From the NCBI GenBank assembly GCA_015522385.1, contig WAMJ01000033.1:16917-80916 (forward strand): a stretch of 64,000 nt of DNA, given 5' to 3'. The stretch comes from Candidatus Heimdallarchaeota archaeon. GTDB lineage: Archaea > Asgardarchaeota > Heimdallarchaeia > Heimdallarchaeales > Kariarchaeaceae. The position numbers and the translations under genes were made by a program. The notes below the pieces were generated by a model. That model saw only the letters and a list, made by a program, of their open reading frames with translations, was not told the DNA's origin and did not search any database. Shown here one piece after another: positions 53,927 to 63,032 of the stretch (position 1 is the first letter of the stretch; the number at the start of each line of letters is the position of its first letter).

Positions 53927-54727
53927 ATGAAGGTTCTTGTAGGCAACGACGACGGATTCCAGAGCACGGGAATTGACGCACTTGCAAGGGCTGCTCTTGG
54001 CCTTGGGGAGGTCAAGATCATCGCCCCTGAGAAACAACAGACGGCCACATCCAAGGGTTTGACCTTCCAGCGCCCGTTGCGTATTCACAAGGAGAAGAGT
54101 AGTTCGGGACTTGATGTGATGGCATACAACGGTCTCCCTGCTGATGCCATCGCCATCTACCAGCATCTGGAGGACGGCCATCCCGATGTCGTAGTCTCTG
54201 GGATCAACGGCGGTGAGAACACCTCCATTCACAGCATCCTCACCTCTGGGACATGCGCCGTCGCCATGGAGGCAGGGTTGAGAAACATTCCGTCGTTTGC
54301 CTTCTCAATGGACGTCCCCGAGGAGTTCTTCTTCTCCAAGAAGCTCCCATTTGATCTTGACAGGGCAGCCAACCTCGCAACAGATATCGTAAAGGTCTAC
54401 CTTGGCGCGTCCCGGCAATTCTGGGATAGGACGCTCTTCGTCAACGTCAACTTTCCCCACGACCTTGACGACAGCTCCAAGATCGAGGTTGTGGATCTGG
54501 AGACTCACAAGTACAAGAACTATCTTTACGAACGTGAGGATCCTAAGGGAGAGAAATATTACTGGTTATGGGGAACGAAACGCGAGCATCTCGATCGAGA
54601 TAAGGACAGCTACAAGGTCATCTTCGAGAACACAATAACCATTACCCCTGTCATGCTCAAGTCCCCTGTAGAATTGATTGACGAGGCGGTTCAGCTACTC
54701 GCTGATTCCGATCTATCCTCCTCGTGA
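53927..54727 (+). CDS. surE: 5'/3'-nucleotidase SurE
   Basis: SurE removes phosphate from nucleoside monophosphates. The 266-residue protein has the metal-binding start VLVGNDDGFQSTGIDAL (about 4-20), APEKQQTATSKGLTF, PDVVVSGINGGENTSIHSIL with the metal-binding Asn, and SGTCAVAMEAG. TGATTTATTC (53898-53907) lies 25 bases before the ATG as a TATA-like box, indicating a leaderless single gene. It is divergent from the dehydratase operon. Confidence 0.95.
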   Translation: MKVLVGNDDGFQSTGIDALARAALGLGEVKIIAPEKQQTATSKGLTFQRPLRIHKEKSSSGLDVMAYNGLPADAIAIYQHLEDGHPDVVVSGINGGENTSIHSILTSGTCAVAMEAGLRNIPSFAFSMDVPEEFFFSKKLPFDLDRAANLATDIVKVYLGASRQFWDRTLFVNVNFPHDLDDSSKIEVVDLETHKYKNYLYEREDPKGEKYYWLWGTKREHLDRDKDSYKVIFENTITITPVMLKSPVELIDEAVQLLADSDLSSS

Positions 54728-54784
54728 TCACTGCTGGTATGTTTTAGATTATACACGGATCTCCGCATAATATTAGATCAAGGA

Positions 54785-56818
54785 TCATTTTTCTAGAACC
54801 AGAACCATTACCTGTTTGAGGTTGTTGAATGTGAATGGTTTCTGGAGGAAGGAGATGTTCCTCCCGCTCGGGAACTCGGAGGACTCAATATTCTGATACC
54901 CAGAAATGAGGATCGTCGGAACCTCAATTCCTCGATCCCTTAACCTCATCACTAGTTCTGTTCCACTTATTCCCTCCATGATCACGTCGGTAATCAGAAG
55001 ACCTGCTTGACTCAAATCTTGGTGTTCGAGGACCTCTTCTGGAGAGTGGTAGCTCTCCACAACATATCCTCTTGATCTCAGGTAGGTACTGAGTGTCTCT
55101 CTGATTTCGTCATCGTCATCGATGATTATGATCTTCCCGTCGATATCTGGCCAGTCGTTCTCGGTATAGACAGAGGATGTGGATACCTGTTCTTCAGATA
55201 CGGGTATGTAGAGCGTGAAGGTCGTTCCCACCGAGACGGTACTGGTGACCTCAATGGCACCTCCAACCGCTTCTAGAAGAGACTTCACAGAGGCCAGACC
55301 GAGTCCACTCCCCTCCTTCTTGGTGGTGTAGAACGGGACAAAAATATCTTGGAGGTTCTTCTGTGGAATGCCAACTCCGGAGTCCTCTATCTCGATGACC
55401 ACATACTTCCCATTGAGTGTGTTCTTCCTGACCCTCTCCACCCTTGTTCTTATGTGGATCTGACCTCCATCAGCCATGGCATCTTGGGCGTTTTTGACAA
55501 GGTTGAGGAGTATGTTACTCAGCTGCTTGCTGTTCATCCTGACATTGGCCCCTGAGTTGAGATCCGGTACAATCGTCCAGCGTCTGCGGAGTATTCTATT
55601 CTGTATAAGGGTGAAGGATGCTATCATCTTGTCGATGCTGAAGGTGGTAACTTCTCCTGGGTGGCGACGAGTTAATCTTAGGAGCTCCGAGGTCAACTGT
55701 AGACCATTCTCCACCCTACTGAGTATGCTATCAACTATCTCATCGCTGTATTCCAGCTTAAGAAGCTCTGCACTTCCATAAATGGCCTGAAGGGTATTGT
55801 TGAAATCGTGAGCAATCCCTCCCGTGAGCTCTCCCATCATCTGGTTTGCTCTGCTCTTGAGGAGGATTGACTGTATCTCATACTTGTCCATCTGTAATGC
55901 TCTCTCATTACTGGCAAGGATACTAATAGCCACCATGACGATGGAGATGATTAACAGATAGGAGAAGACCTCGAGAGTCTCCCTGATCTCTATGCTGTTG
56001 GACTGGTGTGCTATGAGTATGGTTGTCGTAACGAAGGCTGCATCAAATGAGCTATAGATAGAGACAAATCTCTTGTCGAATTTGTACGCAACGAACATGA
56101 GTAACGGTAGAGTTAGCCAATAGTAGTCAATCAGTGGATTCAAGGTCACTTGTAAGAGTGCAGTGAACTGAAGAACAGGGACGACAAAAATTGCAGTGAA
56201 GAGGAGGTATCCATCGTTGTTGTACGGTCTGATTGAGGCGATAACAAATTGAGTGAAATCCCACAGGGTGAAATTCCTTGTCGTCTGCACAAAGGTGATA
56301 AGCATTGGTGAGACGAGAACGACATTCGAGAGGTCAATAAGCATAGAGAGAAAGATATGGGTTTCAATGTTCTGTATCATGAACTCCTGAAGGAGGAAAA
56401 AGCTGGTGATCTCTAAGGACAGGAGGATGAATGTTGCTTGCGTGCTGTATTTGAGCCATTCCTTGAACCTGCTGAAGCTTAGATCAACTCTCCAGACCGA
56501 TCTAAACACCCCTTGAAGTAACAACCCCATGATACCGAAGGTCAGGCTCGTCACAGCGGCATCAATTGGTAAAATCTGATGGAGAAGGTAGAGGAATTGG
56601 ACGGGGATATAGATGAAGAAACTCTCTCTGCCCTTGACGTAGGCGAAGACAAGAGCCAGGGCGAAGATTACGTTCCCTACGTGCCCCACAAATGTGTCAA
56701 TGGCGTATTGGAAGGCAGAGGCAAGCGCGAAAGTGAGAAGGAGAAACATATAGAAGTTAAGCGTTCTCTTCCTCTCTCTGTTCATTAGGTACAGAAGCGT
56801 CTCTCCATATATGAACAT
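54785..56818 (-). CDS. Membrane-bound hybrid histidine kinase with receiver domain
   Basis: The 677-residue sensor has about eight membrane spans (20-300), a dimerisation/phosphoacceptor helix with His337 (GELTGGIAHDFNNTLQ), and ATPase boxes N (NILLNLVKNAQDAM, about 435-448), G1 (IEDSGVGIP) and G2 (GSGLGLASVKSL). A C-terminal receiver (about 562-677) has IIIDDDDEIRE, the phosphorylated Asp611 (LLITDVIME) and the FLQKPF lysine. The membrane part resembles the MASE1-type sensors without a large outer domain. It may start at an internal ATG. It is divergent from the NTPase gene with a short shared promoter region. Confidence 0.94.
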   Translation of the reverse strand: MFIYGETLLYLMNRERKRTLNFYMFLLLTFALASAFQYAIDTFVGHVGNVIFALALVFAYVKGRESFFIYIPVQFLYLLHQILPIDAAVTSLTFGIMGLLLQGVFRSVWRVDLSFSRFKEWLKYSTQATFILLSLEITSFFLLQEFMIQNIETHIFLSMLIDLSNVVLVSPMLITFVQTTRNFTLWDFTQFVIASIRPYNNDGYLLFTAIFVVPVLQFTALLQVTLNPLIDYYWLTLPLLMFVAYKFDKRFVSIYSSFDAAFVTTTILIAHQSNSIEIRETLEVFSYLLIISIVMVAISILASNERALQMDKYEIQSILLKSRANQMMGELTGGIAHDFNNTLQAIYGSAELLKLEYSDEIVDSILSRVENGLQLTSELLRLTRRHPGEVTTFSIDKMIASFTLIQNRILRRRWTIVPDLNSGANVRMNSKQLSNILLNLVKNAQDAMADGGQIHIRTRVERVRKNTLNGKYVVIEIEDSGVGIPQKNLQDIFVPFYTTKKEGSGLGLASVKSLLEAVGGAIEVTSTVSVGTTFTLYIPVSEEQVSTSSVYTENDWPDIDGKIIIIDDDDEIRETLSTYLRSRGYVVESYHSPEEVLEHQDLSQAGLLITDVIMEGISGTELVMRLRDRGIEVPTILISGYQNIESSEFPSGRNISFLQKPFTFNNLKQVMVLVLEK

Positions 56819-56877
56819 TTACTGTGGGCAACTCCTCTTTTCTCAATCACTCTGCAAATGCTTAAATCAACAGGGAC

Positions 56878-57399
56878 ATGACTTGGGATGTGAGAATAGT
56901 AGTGACCAGCACAAACCCCACGAAGGTGGAAGCAACCCGAATAGCGGCCGAAGAAGTTCTCGGGAACGGGGTGGAGATTGAGACAGTCATGGTGAGGTCG
57001 GGTGTATCCGAGATGCCGATGTCCAAGGAGGAGTGCCGTAGAGGTGCAAAAGTCCGTGTAGAGAATGGTCTGAGCCTGTTCCCCGGATCAATTACCGTGG
57101 GGCACGAAGGCGGTGTTGTAGAGTTGCACGGTGACTGGTATCTCTTTGGAGCTACATACGCCTCTGACGGTCAACGACATTCGTGGGGAGGGGAGACACT
57201 GGTATACATGCCGATGGAGGTCGTTGAGAGGTTAGAGGGTGGGTTTGTCGAGCTGGGAGACGTGATAGACGAGCTGACCCGCGAGAGCGGAACCAAGCGT
57301 AGGGGCGGCGCAATTGCCTATCTGTCGAAAAACCGGATCACCCGAAGGGAGCTCTTCGTCCTGCCGACCAAGCAGGCACTGGTACGCTGGCTGATCTGA
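56878..57399 (+). CDS. Inosine/xanthosine triphosphatase (DUF84/YjjX family)
   Basis: The 173-residue enzyme removes non-standard purine triphosphates such as ITP. It has VVTSTNPTKVEATRIAAEEV (about 8-27), VRSGVSEMPMSKEECRRGA, a GHEGGVVELHGDWYLFGATY stretch and GTKRRGGAIAYLSKNRITRR near the end. A TATA-like GCTTAAATC (about 56853-56861) precedes ATG 56878 and its complement may serve the kinase gene, giving a bidirectional promoter in 59 bases. Confidence 0.92.
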   Translation: MTWDVRIVVTSTNPTKVEATRIAAEEVLGNGVEIETVMVRSGVSEMPMSKEECRRGAKVRVENGLSLFPGSITVGHEGGVVELHGDWYLFGATYASDGQRHSWGGETLVYMPMEVVERLEGGFVELGDVIDELTRESGTKRRGGAIAYLSKNRITRRELFVLPTKQALVRWLI

Positions 57400-57432
57400 C
57401 GTATTTATCAACTGGGTACGCAAGCATTATCT

Positions 57433-57810
57433 ATGTTCGGAAAAATCATCGAGGTCGTGCTGTACGTGAAGGATATGCAAGCGATGGTCGAGTTCTACAG
57501 GGACGTCATTGGGCTGGAGGTCAAACACCCCCAAGTCGACGACTACAGCCATGAGTCATGGGTCACTCTCTCCACGGGCGAGTGCACACTCAGCCTACAC
57601 AATGGCGGAGAGGGGAGTAAGGTCGAGAACTGCCCGGTCTTCACATTCAGCACCAAGGACATCCACGGGGCCAAGAGCCACCTCGCGGAGAAGGGGAGAG
57701 CGACATCAGCAATCGTAGAGATTGCACCCGGTGTTTACGTCTTCCACTGTTGGGACATCGAGGAGAACCACTTTGCAGTTAAGCAGATATCTAATCAGGT
57801 CTCGGAGTGA
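57433..57810 (+). CDS. VOC-family (glyoxalase/dioxygenase-like) protein
   Basis: The 125-residue protein has the beta-alpha-beta-beta-beta layout of vicinal oxygen chelate proteins, with IIEVVLYVKDMQAMVEFYRD at the start and VYVFHCWDIEENHFAVKQIS at the end where a metal-binding Glu is expected. It could act on a small molecule, for example as a glyoxalase-type isomerase, but substrate is unclear. GTATTTATC (about 57401-57409) is a TATA-like box 28 bases before the ATG. Confidence 0.9.
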   Translation: MFGKIIEVVLYVKDMQAMVEFYRDVIGLEVKHPQVDDYSHESWVTLSTGECTLSLHNGGEGSKVENCPVFTFSTKDIHGAKSHLAEKGRATSAIVEIAPGVYVFHCWDIEENHFAVKQISNQVSE

Positions 57811-57947
57811 GCCACGCACAGGTTGTGGGGTGCTCAGTCCACACTCTCGACATGATCGATTCTGGGTCGGTCTCGTCTGACATCACTAAATCATGAACCA
57901 TAGAATTTCACAATGAAGAAAAAACTATCCTCTTCTGGACTCGTAAA

Positions 57948-59099
57948 CTATATGTACTTGGAGAGAAGACTAGAGCTCTTTTCCACGATCTTAGAGAAAT
58001 CTGTGGCCATCTCACTCAGCTGCGAGATATTTGAGCTGATCTCCTCCATTGTCGCTACCACTTCCTGAGCGGAGGCTGCAGTCTCCTCCGAGACCACCGA
58101 GACGTTCTCGATATCCGAGGAGAGTTGGGAGACATAGCTCTCCAGCTGCTCGGCAATGGTGGCGGTGGTGTCCCTTATGACATTGATAGACTCGTTCGTC
58201 GATTCCGAGAGGGACCTGATATTTGCTGCGACGATGGAGAAACCCCTGCCATAATCCCCTGCCCTTGAAGCCTCTATACCCGCATTGAGGGCGAGGATAT
58301 TCGTCTTGAGGGCGATGTCCTGTATGACCTTAGTGTTCTCGAAGACCTGACCCACAATCCGATTCACCACCTCTGAGAGCTCCTGCTGGCGACGATAGAT
58401 GGTTTCGAGGATATCCGTCTGCTCGGAGGCTCCTTGTGCCATGTTCTGCGTCGATGCTGTGATCTCCTCAACCGATGCACTGATCTCCTCCACATTGGCT
58501 CCCAAGGTCTCCATGTTCGTGGAAGTCGTCTCCGCGTTCCGTGCCAACGTCTGTACCAGAGAACTCAACTCATCGAGTATATCATTCACCGCTACAGCAC
58601 TCGGAGATAGGAGGTTGTCACGTAGGAGGTTTTGCCCCGTGATCCGGGCATCGAGGTTACCCCTCTTCACCTCATCATTCACCTGTTGGATAGCACGAGA
58701 CAGAGGGGAGATGGTATCAAAGGTAGCGAAGATGGTGCTAACCGCCATGATGGTATTAACAACCGAGAGCATAGCGAAAGCTGGTAAGTCATTTGAGACT
58801 GGGAATAAGCTACCTTCGTTGGGCACAAGCATCGCTGCCTGCGTAGTCCCTAATAGTGTGATAAGGGTCAGATGAATCAGGAGTTTAGATCTGACATCTG
58901 CAATCCCCATCTTCGAGATTATAGTCACATCCACAGGGATAACAACAGCTAGAAACCTTATCATCATGGTAGATGCCGTGTTAAAATCTACGAGACCTGC
59001 TATACCTAATGAAGTGAGGTAAACAATGAACATGATCTGTAATGGTATCAAAGCCTCAATTAGGTAATAAAATGGTATGTTTTTTTGACCAATCCTCAT
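57948..59099 (-). CDS. Methyl-accepting chemotaxis-type receptor without outer sensor domain
   Basis: The 383-residue protein has about five spans in the first 140 residues, a short HAMP-like helix pair (RAIQQVNDEVKRGNLDARIT) and a cytoplasmic coiled-coil signalling domain. The hairpin tip ALKTNILALNAGIEASRAGD with GRGFSIVAANIRSLSE is clear and matches CheA/CheW-contacting tips. No large extracellular domain is present, so it may sense a membrane or internal signal. ATG 59099 is preferred over TTG 59126 because a TATA-like GTTTAAATTT lies around 59118-59127. No che or archaellum gene is nearby. Confidence 0.92.
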   Translation of the reverse strand: MRIGQKNIPFYYLIEALIPLQIMFIVYLTSLGIAGLVDFNTASTMMIRFLAVVIPVDVTIISKMGIADVRSKLLIHLTLITLLGTTQAAMLVPNEGSLFPVSNDLPAFAMLSVVNTIMAVSTIFATFDTISPLSRAIQQVNDEVKRGNLDARITGQNLLRDNLLSPSAVAVNDILDELSSLVQTLARNAETTSTNMETLGANVEEISASVEEITASTQNMAQGASEQTDILETIYRRQQELSEVVNRIVGQVFENTKVIQDIALKTNILALNAGIEASRAGDYGRGFSIVAANIRSLSESTNESINVIRDTTATIAEQLESYVSQLSSDIENVSVVSEETAASAQEVVATMEEISSNISQLSEMATDFSKIVEKSSSLLSKYI

Positions 59100-59126
59100 T
59101 TTATGCAGGTATGTATCTTTGATCAA

Positions 59127-59550
59127 ATTTAAACTTTGTTCAAAACTATCTGTTATTATAGCATATAGTGCGAAGATCGGAACTTATCTCTTGTAGTCCT
59201 ATATCTTTTAAAGTCCGTTGGAGCTTATCTCTGCTGGTTCTTGGACAAAATCGATAGGTTAGCTCTGTCTTGTGAATTATCTGCACCATATCCGAACCCA
59301 GTAAACACCAAATATGCCATTGTAGCAAAACATGTTATAGATGCTAGTTTTTCAGGTCCAGATAAAATTGTCTCTCCTCTAAGACTCGGTGATATATCTT
59401 AGTGAGTGTTTGGTAGCGAATCGACATGCATGCCTTCCCTCTCTTTCCTTACTCACTCTCGTATACAGGAATCATCTGCTTGGGTCAAGTATAGGGGGCG
59501 AAACTTTCCCCTCCCAAAAGGGTTTTCAACGAGGAAGGTCAGGTAGATCT
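59127..59550. other. Intergenic region before the LLM enzyme; no clear gene
   Basis: A 60-codon minus-strand frame (59146-59328) exists, but it has no recognisable motif and no clear support. GGGG-CGAAACTTT-CCCC (about 59491-59508) could fold as a hairpin upstream of the LLM gene. No other feature is seen. Confidence 0.4.
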
Positions 59551-60498
59551 GTGAATTTCGGAGTACAGATCGAGCCACAGTTCGGTTACGACTTCCAGCA
59601 GATCTTCGACATCTGCAACGCCGCCGAGAAGAGCGACTTCAGCACCGCATGGTTCTCGGATCACTTCATGATGACCAAAGACTCTACCGACCTCATCTCC
59701 TATGAGTGCTTTTCCGCCATGATGGCCGCCGCTTCCAAGACGACCAAGCTCAGGTTGGGATCACTTGTCTTCTGCAACTCCTACAGGCATCCTGCAGTCC
59801 TTGCCAAGCAGATCTCCAGCCTCGATCACTTCTCGGGGGGACGGGTGGAATTCGGATACGGCGCAGGATGGAAGGAGATCGAGTACAACGCCTACGGCAT
59901 CCCCTTCCCCTCTGCGGGTACAAGGATCGCACAGCTAGCTGAGGGCATCGATGTCATCCGCAAACTCTGGACGGAGGAACGGGTGAATTACAGCGGTAAG
60001 TACTACCAACTGAACGACGCCATATCCTTCCCCAAGCCACTGCAGGATCCACACCCTCCGATATGGGTGGGTACCATGGAGGCCAAGCCCAAGATGCTCA
60101 GGCTGGCCGCAGAGTACGCCGACGGGATCAACATCGCATGGTCGTTTGCTCCCGATGTCTACCAGGAGAAACTACAGAGGATCGACGAGTTCTGCGACCG
60201 GATCGGCCGCGATCCCTCGACGCTGAGGAAGAGCTATGGTGTGTGGACGAGGATCTACAGGGACGAGCAGGAGAAGAAGAGGGCGTGGGAGGAGATATGC
60301 GATCGCAGGGGCTTCACCATGGAGCAGCTGGAGCAGAGGATGGCCGGGGCGCTACACGGGACGACGGATGAAATTGTGGAGAAGCTGCGGGCATACGCAG
60401 AGCTCGGAATCACCGACTTCATCTTCATGTTTCCCAAGGGCGAGGAGGTCTCCTCCATGCAGACGTTCAATGAGTCCATAATTCCCAAGCTTCGATAG
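59551..60498 (+). CDS. LLM class F420/flavin-dependent oxidoreductase
   Basis: The 315-residue TIM-barrel enzyme belongs to the luciferase-like group, often F420-dependent in archaea. Visible are FGVQIEPQFGYDFQQI, TAWFSDHFMM, TKLRLGSLVFCNSYRHPAVL, GGRVEFGYGAGWKEIEYNAY and the final TTDEIVEKLRAYAELGITDF. The frame extends to ATG 59389, but the homologous part starts at GTG 59551, which has a GGTCAGGTAG ribosome-like site just before. The substrate is unknown. Its GC content is higher than most of the window. Confidence 0.93.
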   Translation: MNFGVQIEPQFGYDFQQIFDICNAAEKSDFSTAWFSDHFMMTKDSTDLISYECFSAMMAAASKTTKLRLGSLVFCNSYRHPAVLAKQISSLDHFSGGRVEFGYGAGWKEIEYNAYGIPFPSAGTRIAQLAEGIDVIRKLWTEERVNYSGKYYQLNDAISFPKPLQDPHPPIWVGTMEAKPKMLRLAAEYADGINIAWSFAPDVYQEKLQRIDEFCDRIGRDPSTLRKSYGVWTRIYRDEQEKKRAWEEICDRRGFTMEQLEQRMAGALHGTTDEIVEKLRAYAELGITDFIFMFPKGEEVSSMQTFNESIIPKLR

Positions 60499-61002
60499 AA
60501 CATGAACTTCGAATACATCTCTCTCTGTTCTTGATTGGGATCATGTGCTCACTGATTCTTATCCCCTATCAAGTTTGGCGCCAATCGGGGTGGTGGAGGT
60601 CAATGTTGAATCGCTCTACTGCAATTTCAGACTGTGTAGTGCCATCCAAACTGCTATTTGTACAGTTTGTATCCCGTACGAAGAAAGTATATTGATCCTC
60701 CTGAATCTACCTCCTCTCCTACTGGGAGGATCAATATTGGGTCTTTTTCGGGATTCTGTTATTGATATGGCATGTGATCGATGGAGGTGTGTTGTCCAAA
60801 TAGTCTCTGGTTTCAGAGAACTCTCCTTGTTGCCACGCTCATCCTAAATATAATCCGTTCTCCCGTGCCCCTCATTCTGTCTCTGCTTCTTCTTGTGCCT
60901 CTTTATTTTCCACCGTCTTCTGTAGGTGACTTCTCTCCTATTGGCTACATGACATTATGTTTACTCTCTCAATCATCCGTCTACAGCCTGTATATGGTGG
61001 TT
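60499..61002. other. Intergenic region with two tandem inverted repeats
   Basis: CAAACTG (60647-60653) with CAGTTTG (60663-60669) has 7-base arms. Just after it, ATATTGATCCTCC (60689-60701) and GGAGGATCAATAT (60725-60737) form a perfect 13-base inverted repeat with a 23-base spacer, followed by TCTTTTTC. The second may be a terminator-like hairpin or part of a mobile or regulatory element. No gene is convincing; the plus-strand frame at 60545-60847 has no coding character. Confidence 0.45.
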
Positions 61003-61198
61003 GTCGCGGCAGTGTCATGTTTGTGTCATGACGGTCGCGTCACTGTCATGTCATACCTCAAATTTGTCATGTCATTGACATCTCGATTATGTGGCTGTGT
61101 CATAATTGTGTCATGACAGTTGGTGTTGAAGTTGGGGATCATCGATCAGAAGTGCAATTTTTTGGCGAATTTGTGACGCGACAGTATGTCATGACATA
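61003..61198. repeat. Array of TGTCAT/TGTCATGACA repeats before the RHH regulator gene
   Basis: Within 196 bases, TGTCAT occurs at least seven times, several as palindromes: TGTCATTGACA (61070-61080), TGTCATGACA (61109-61118) and TATGTCATGACATA (61185-61198). A longer unit GTCGCG-x-CA-x-TGTCATGT occurs at 61003 and 61034, 31 bases apart (about three helical turns), and a related GACGCGACAG precedes the last palindrome. The last palindrome lies directly before the TATA box of the 61233 gene. This looks like a multi-site operator. Confidence 0.75.
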
Positions 61199-61232
61199 GG
61201 TAAACTTTATATCACAAACGAGCAGGTTTGTC
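61199..61232 (+). promoter_or_regulatory. Promoter of the RHH regulator gene
   Basis: CTTTATAT (61205-61212) is a TATA-like box centred 24 bases before GTG 61233, predicting a leaderless message. The 14-base palindrome ending at 61198 touches its upstream side, where a bound protein would block TFB and TBP. Confidence 0.6.
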
Positions 61233-61685
61233 GTGGCCAGAAAGCACAGCAAGTCGATCAGCTTCTACCTCTCGGACGAGGACTATGACGCCATTAAGGA
61301 CGCAGCTGCCCGGCGGCAAATGACCCTCAAGGACTACCTGATCACAGCTCACAGGACGCTCGAAGGAACCTCTGAGACTGGCTCCATAGAGCAGAAACTC
61401 GACGCAATCCTCGACATCCTCCAAAGCACCTCCCGGCCCCCCATAACCGTGCAACACAATCTGCTCGAACCCGATAAATTCCAAGAATTCCTCGATGGAC
61501 TGAGGACCGAGCGACAGAGGAAAAACTCCCGGACAATCTACGAACTCGTCAAGGAGTCTCAGGGAAGAGGAATCTCACTCATGCAGGCAAGGCAGAAGAC
61601 ATCCTCAACGGCAAAGAAGAACCTTGACGCGATGGTGCAGGCGGGGATACTCGTCAATAGAGGTAAGCGATACTACCTGCCCTGA
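61233..61685 (+). CDS. Ribbon-helix-helix/winged-helix-type DNA-binding regulator
   Basis: The 150-residue product starts with a ribbon-helix-helix segment, SKSISFYLSDEDYDAIKDAA with RRQMTLKDYLITAHR (about 6-41), followed by a helical linker and a C-terminal winged-helix-like part (SLMQARQKTSSTAKKNLDAM with VQAGILVNRGKRYYLP). RHH proteins bind short inverted repeats cooperatively, which fits the upstream array. It is leaderless from GTG. It may also control the following MFS gene, which has GTGAC/GTCAC dyad before its TATA box. Confidence 0.82.
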   Translation: MARKHSKSISFYLSDEDYDAIKDAAARRQMTLKDYLITAHRTLEGTSETGSIEQKLDAILDILQSTSRPPITVQHNLLEPDKFQEFLDGLRTERQRKNSRTIYELVKESQGRGISLMQARQKTSSTAKKNLDAMVQAGILVNRGKRYYLP

Positions 61686-61696
61686 GACGTGGCGGG

Positions 61697-61709
61697 GTGA
61701 CCTTGTCAC
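61697..61709. promoter_or_regulatory. GTGAC-CTT-GTCAC dyad before the MFS exporter promoter
   Basis: The 13-base inverted repeat lies 12 bases before the TATA-like GTATAAACG (61721-61729), which is 24 bases from ATG 61749. Its half sites share GTCA with the TGTCA units of the upstream array, so the RHH protein may bind here too. Confidence 0.4.
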
Positions 61710-61748
61710 GACCGTCAGCCGTATAAACGTCAGCAGCCACTTCGGTCT

Positions 61749-62993
61749 ATGTCAGAATACCCTGAACCAATAGATGACGGTGAGAACACCCCTGCAGGAT
61801 CATTTCTGCCTGTGATCATGGCGGTGTTCATCGACCTCCTTGGCTTCGGTATCATACTTCCTGTACTGCCTTATCTGGTGGAGCAGTTCCCTGAATCGGA
61901 GCAGGCAATCAGACTCGGGTGGATTATCTCCGCATATTCCATCGCACAGTTCATCTTCTCTCCCATTTGGGGAAGAATTTCGGATAGAATCGGTAGACGG
62001 CCAGTCATCCTCATAGGTGTGGGAGGATCAGTTCTTGCTTTCCTCAGCTTCGGGCTCACCTCGGACTACTCGCTCATCGTGGCGTCCAGAGCCATCGCAG
62101 GATTCTTCACTGCAGCCACTCTTCCCACCGCCAGAGCGTATATCGCAGATGTCACCCCACCCGAGAAACGGGCCAAAAGATTCGGGCTCCTTGGTGCAGC
62201 TTTCGGGCTGGGATTCACTCTCGGACCTGCAATAGGTGGGCTCTTCGCATCAATACCTGGAGAGGTGGCGGTCCACTTCTACCCCTCGGTCTTCGCTGCT
62301 TTTCTCTCACTGGTGAATCTCTACATAGCATTCAGAAACCTACCTGAAACCCTTCAGAAAAGCGAAAGAGTACCTCGTGGATCTGTCGTTCAATCAATAC
62401 AGCGATTCTTCGGATTCTTCGCTTTTCCAGGCGTCTTCGCTCTGATCCTAATCTTTGGGATCAACACCTATACCTTCTCAGGGTTCGAAGCGGTGTTCAG
62501 TCTCTACATTAAGGAGGTCATCATACCAGGTGCAGAACCATATGTCCTCGGACTGTTCTTTCTATATGTAGGTGTGTGGGGAATCATCGTCCAAGGTGGA
62601 CTCATCGGAAGAATTGTCGACAAACTTGGCGAAGAGAAGACCATCCTCCTCGGGTTACTTGTCGTCGCACTCGGCTTCGTCACTTCGTCAAGAATGACCT
62701 CGAACCCTTGGCTATTCGGGCTCGCTTTAGCTCCCTTGGCGATCGGAATTGGGCTCATCAACCCGCCTCTGAACTCAGCCCTGTCCCGTAGAATCCCCAA
62801 GGACATGCAGGGCGGGGGGCTTGGAATAAACTCCAGTGTAGGATCACTCGGTAGGATCCTTGGCCCGTTGGGCGCGGGGTACATCGTCGACAGCCTTGGA
62901 TTCGGACTGGCATTCGACCTTGCTGCTCTTGTCGTTCTTGGTATCCTGCTCTTCGCGGTATTCTCCATCAAGCCCTCGCAGGTTGCAGAGTAG
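61749..62993 (+). CDS. MFS exporter (TetA-like, DHA1 family)
   Basis: The 414-residue transporter has 12 predicted spans with DHA1 hallmarks: FIDLLGFGIILPVLPYL in span 1, loop motif A GRISDRIGRRPVILIGVGG, and the motif C-like GAAFGLGFTLGPAIGGL in span 5. It probably exports drugs or metabolites by proton antiport. The ATG is leaderless behind GTATAAACG. The upstream regulator and GTCAC dyad suggest an inducible efflux pair. Confidence 0.93.
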   Translation: MSEYPEPIDDGENTPAGSFLPVIMAVFIDLLGFGIILPVLPYLVEQFPESEQAIRLGWIISAYSIAQFIFSPIWGRISDRIGRRPVILIGVGGSVLAFLSFGLTSDYSLIVASRAIAGFFTAATLPTARAYIADVTPPEKRAKRFGLLGAAFGLGFTLGPAIGGLFASIPGEVAVHFYPSVFAAFLSLVNLYIAFRNLPETLQKSERVPRGSVVQSIQRFFGFFAFPGVFALILIFGINTYTFSGFEAVFSLYIKEVIIPGAEPYVLGLFFLYVGVWGIIVQGGLIGRIVDKLGEEKTILLGLLVVALGFVTSSRMTSNPWLFGLALAPLAIGIGLINPPLNSALSRRIPKDMQGGGLGINSSVGSLGRILGPLGAGYIVDSLGFGLAFDLAALVVLGILLFAVFSIKPSQVAE

Positions 62994-63032
62994 CACCGAC
63001 AGGCACTTTAAGACATTTCTTCATTTTCCATC

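Noticed and set aside
59389..59550. N-terminal extension of the LLM oxidoreductase to ATG 59389
   Set aside because: The added 54 residues do not belong to the family and a good GTG start with ribosome-like site lies at 59551.
60781..61116. Plus-strand frame of 111 codons upstream of the regulator
   Set aside because: It runs through the repeat array, and its hydrophobic translation seems to come from pyrimidine-rich DNA.
61003..61198. Repeat array as a CRISPR
   Set aside because: Units are short, mostly palindromic TGTCAT sites with irregular spacing and no constant-length spacers or cas genes.
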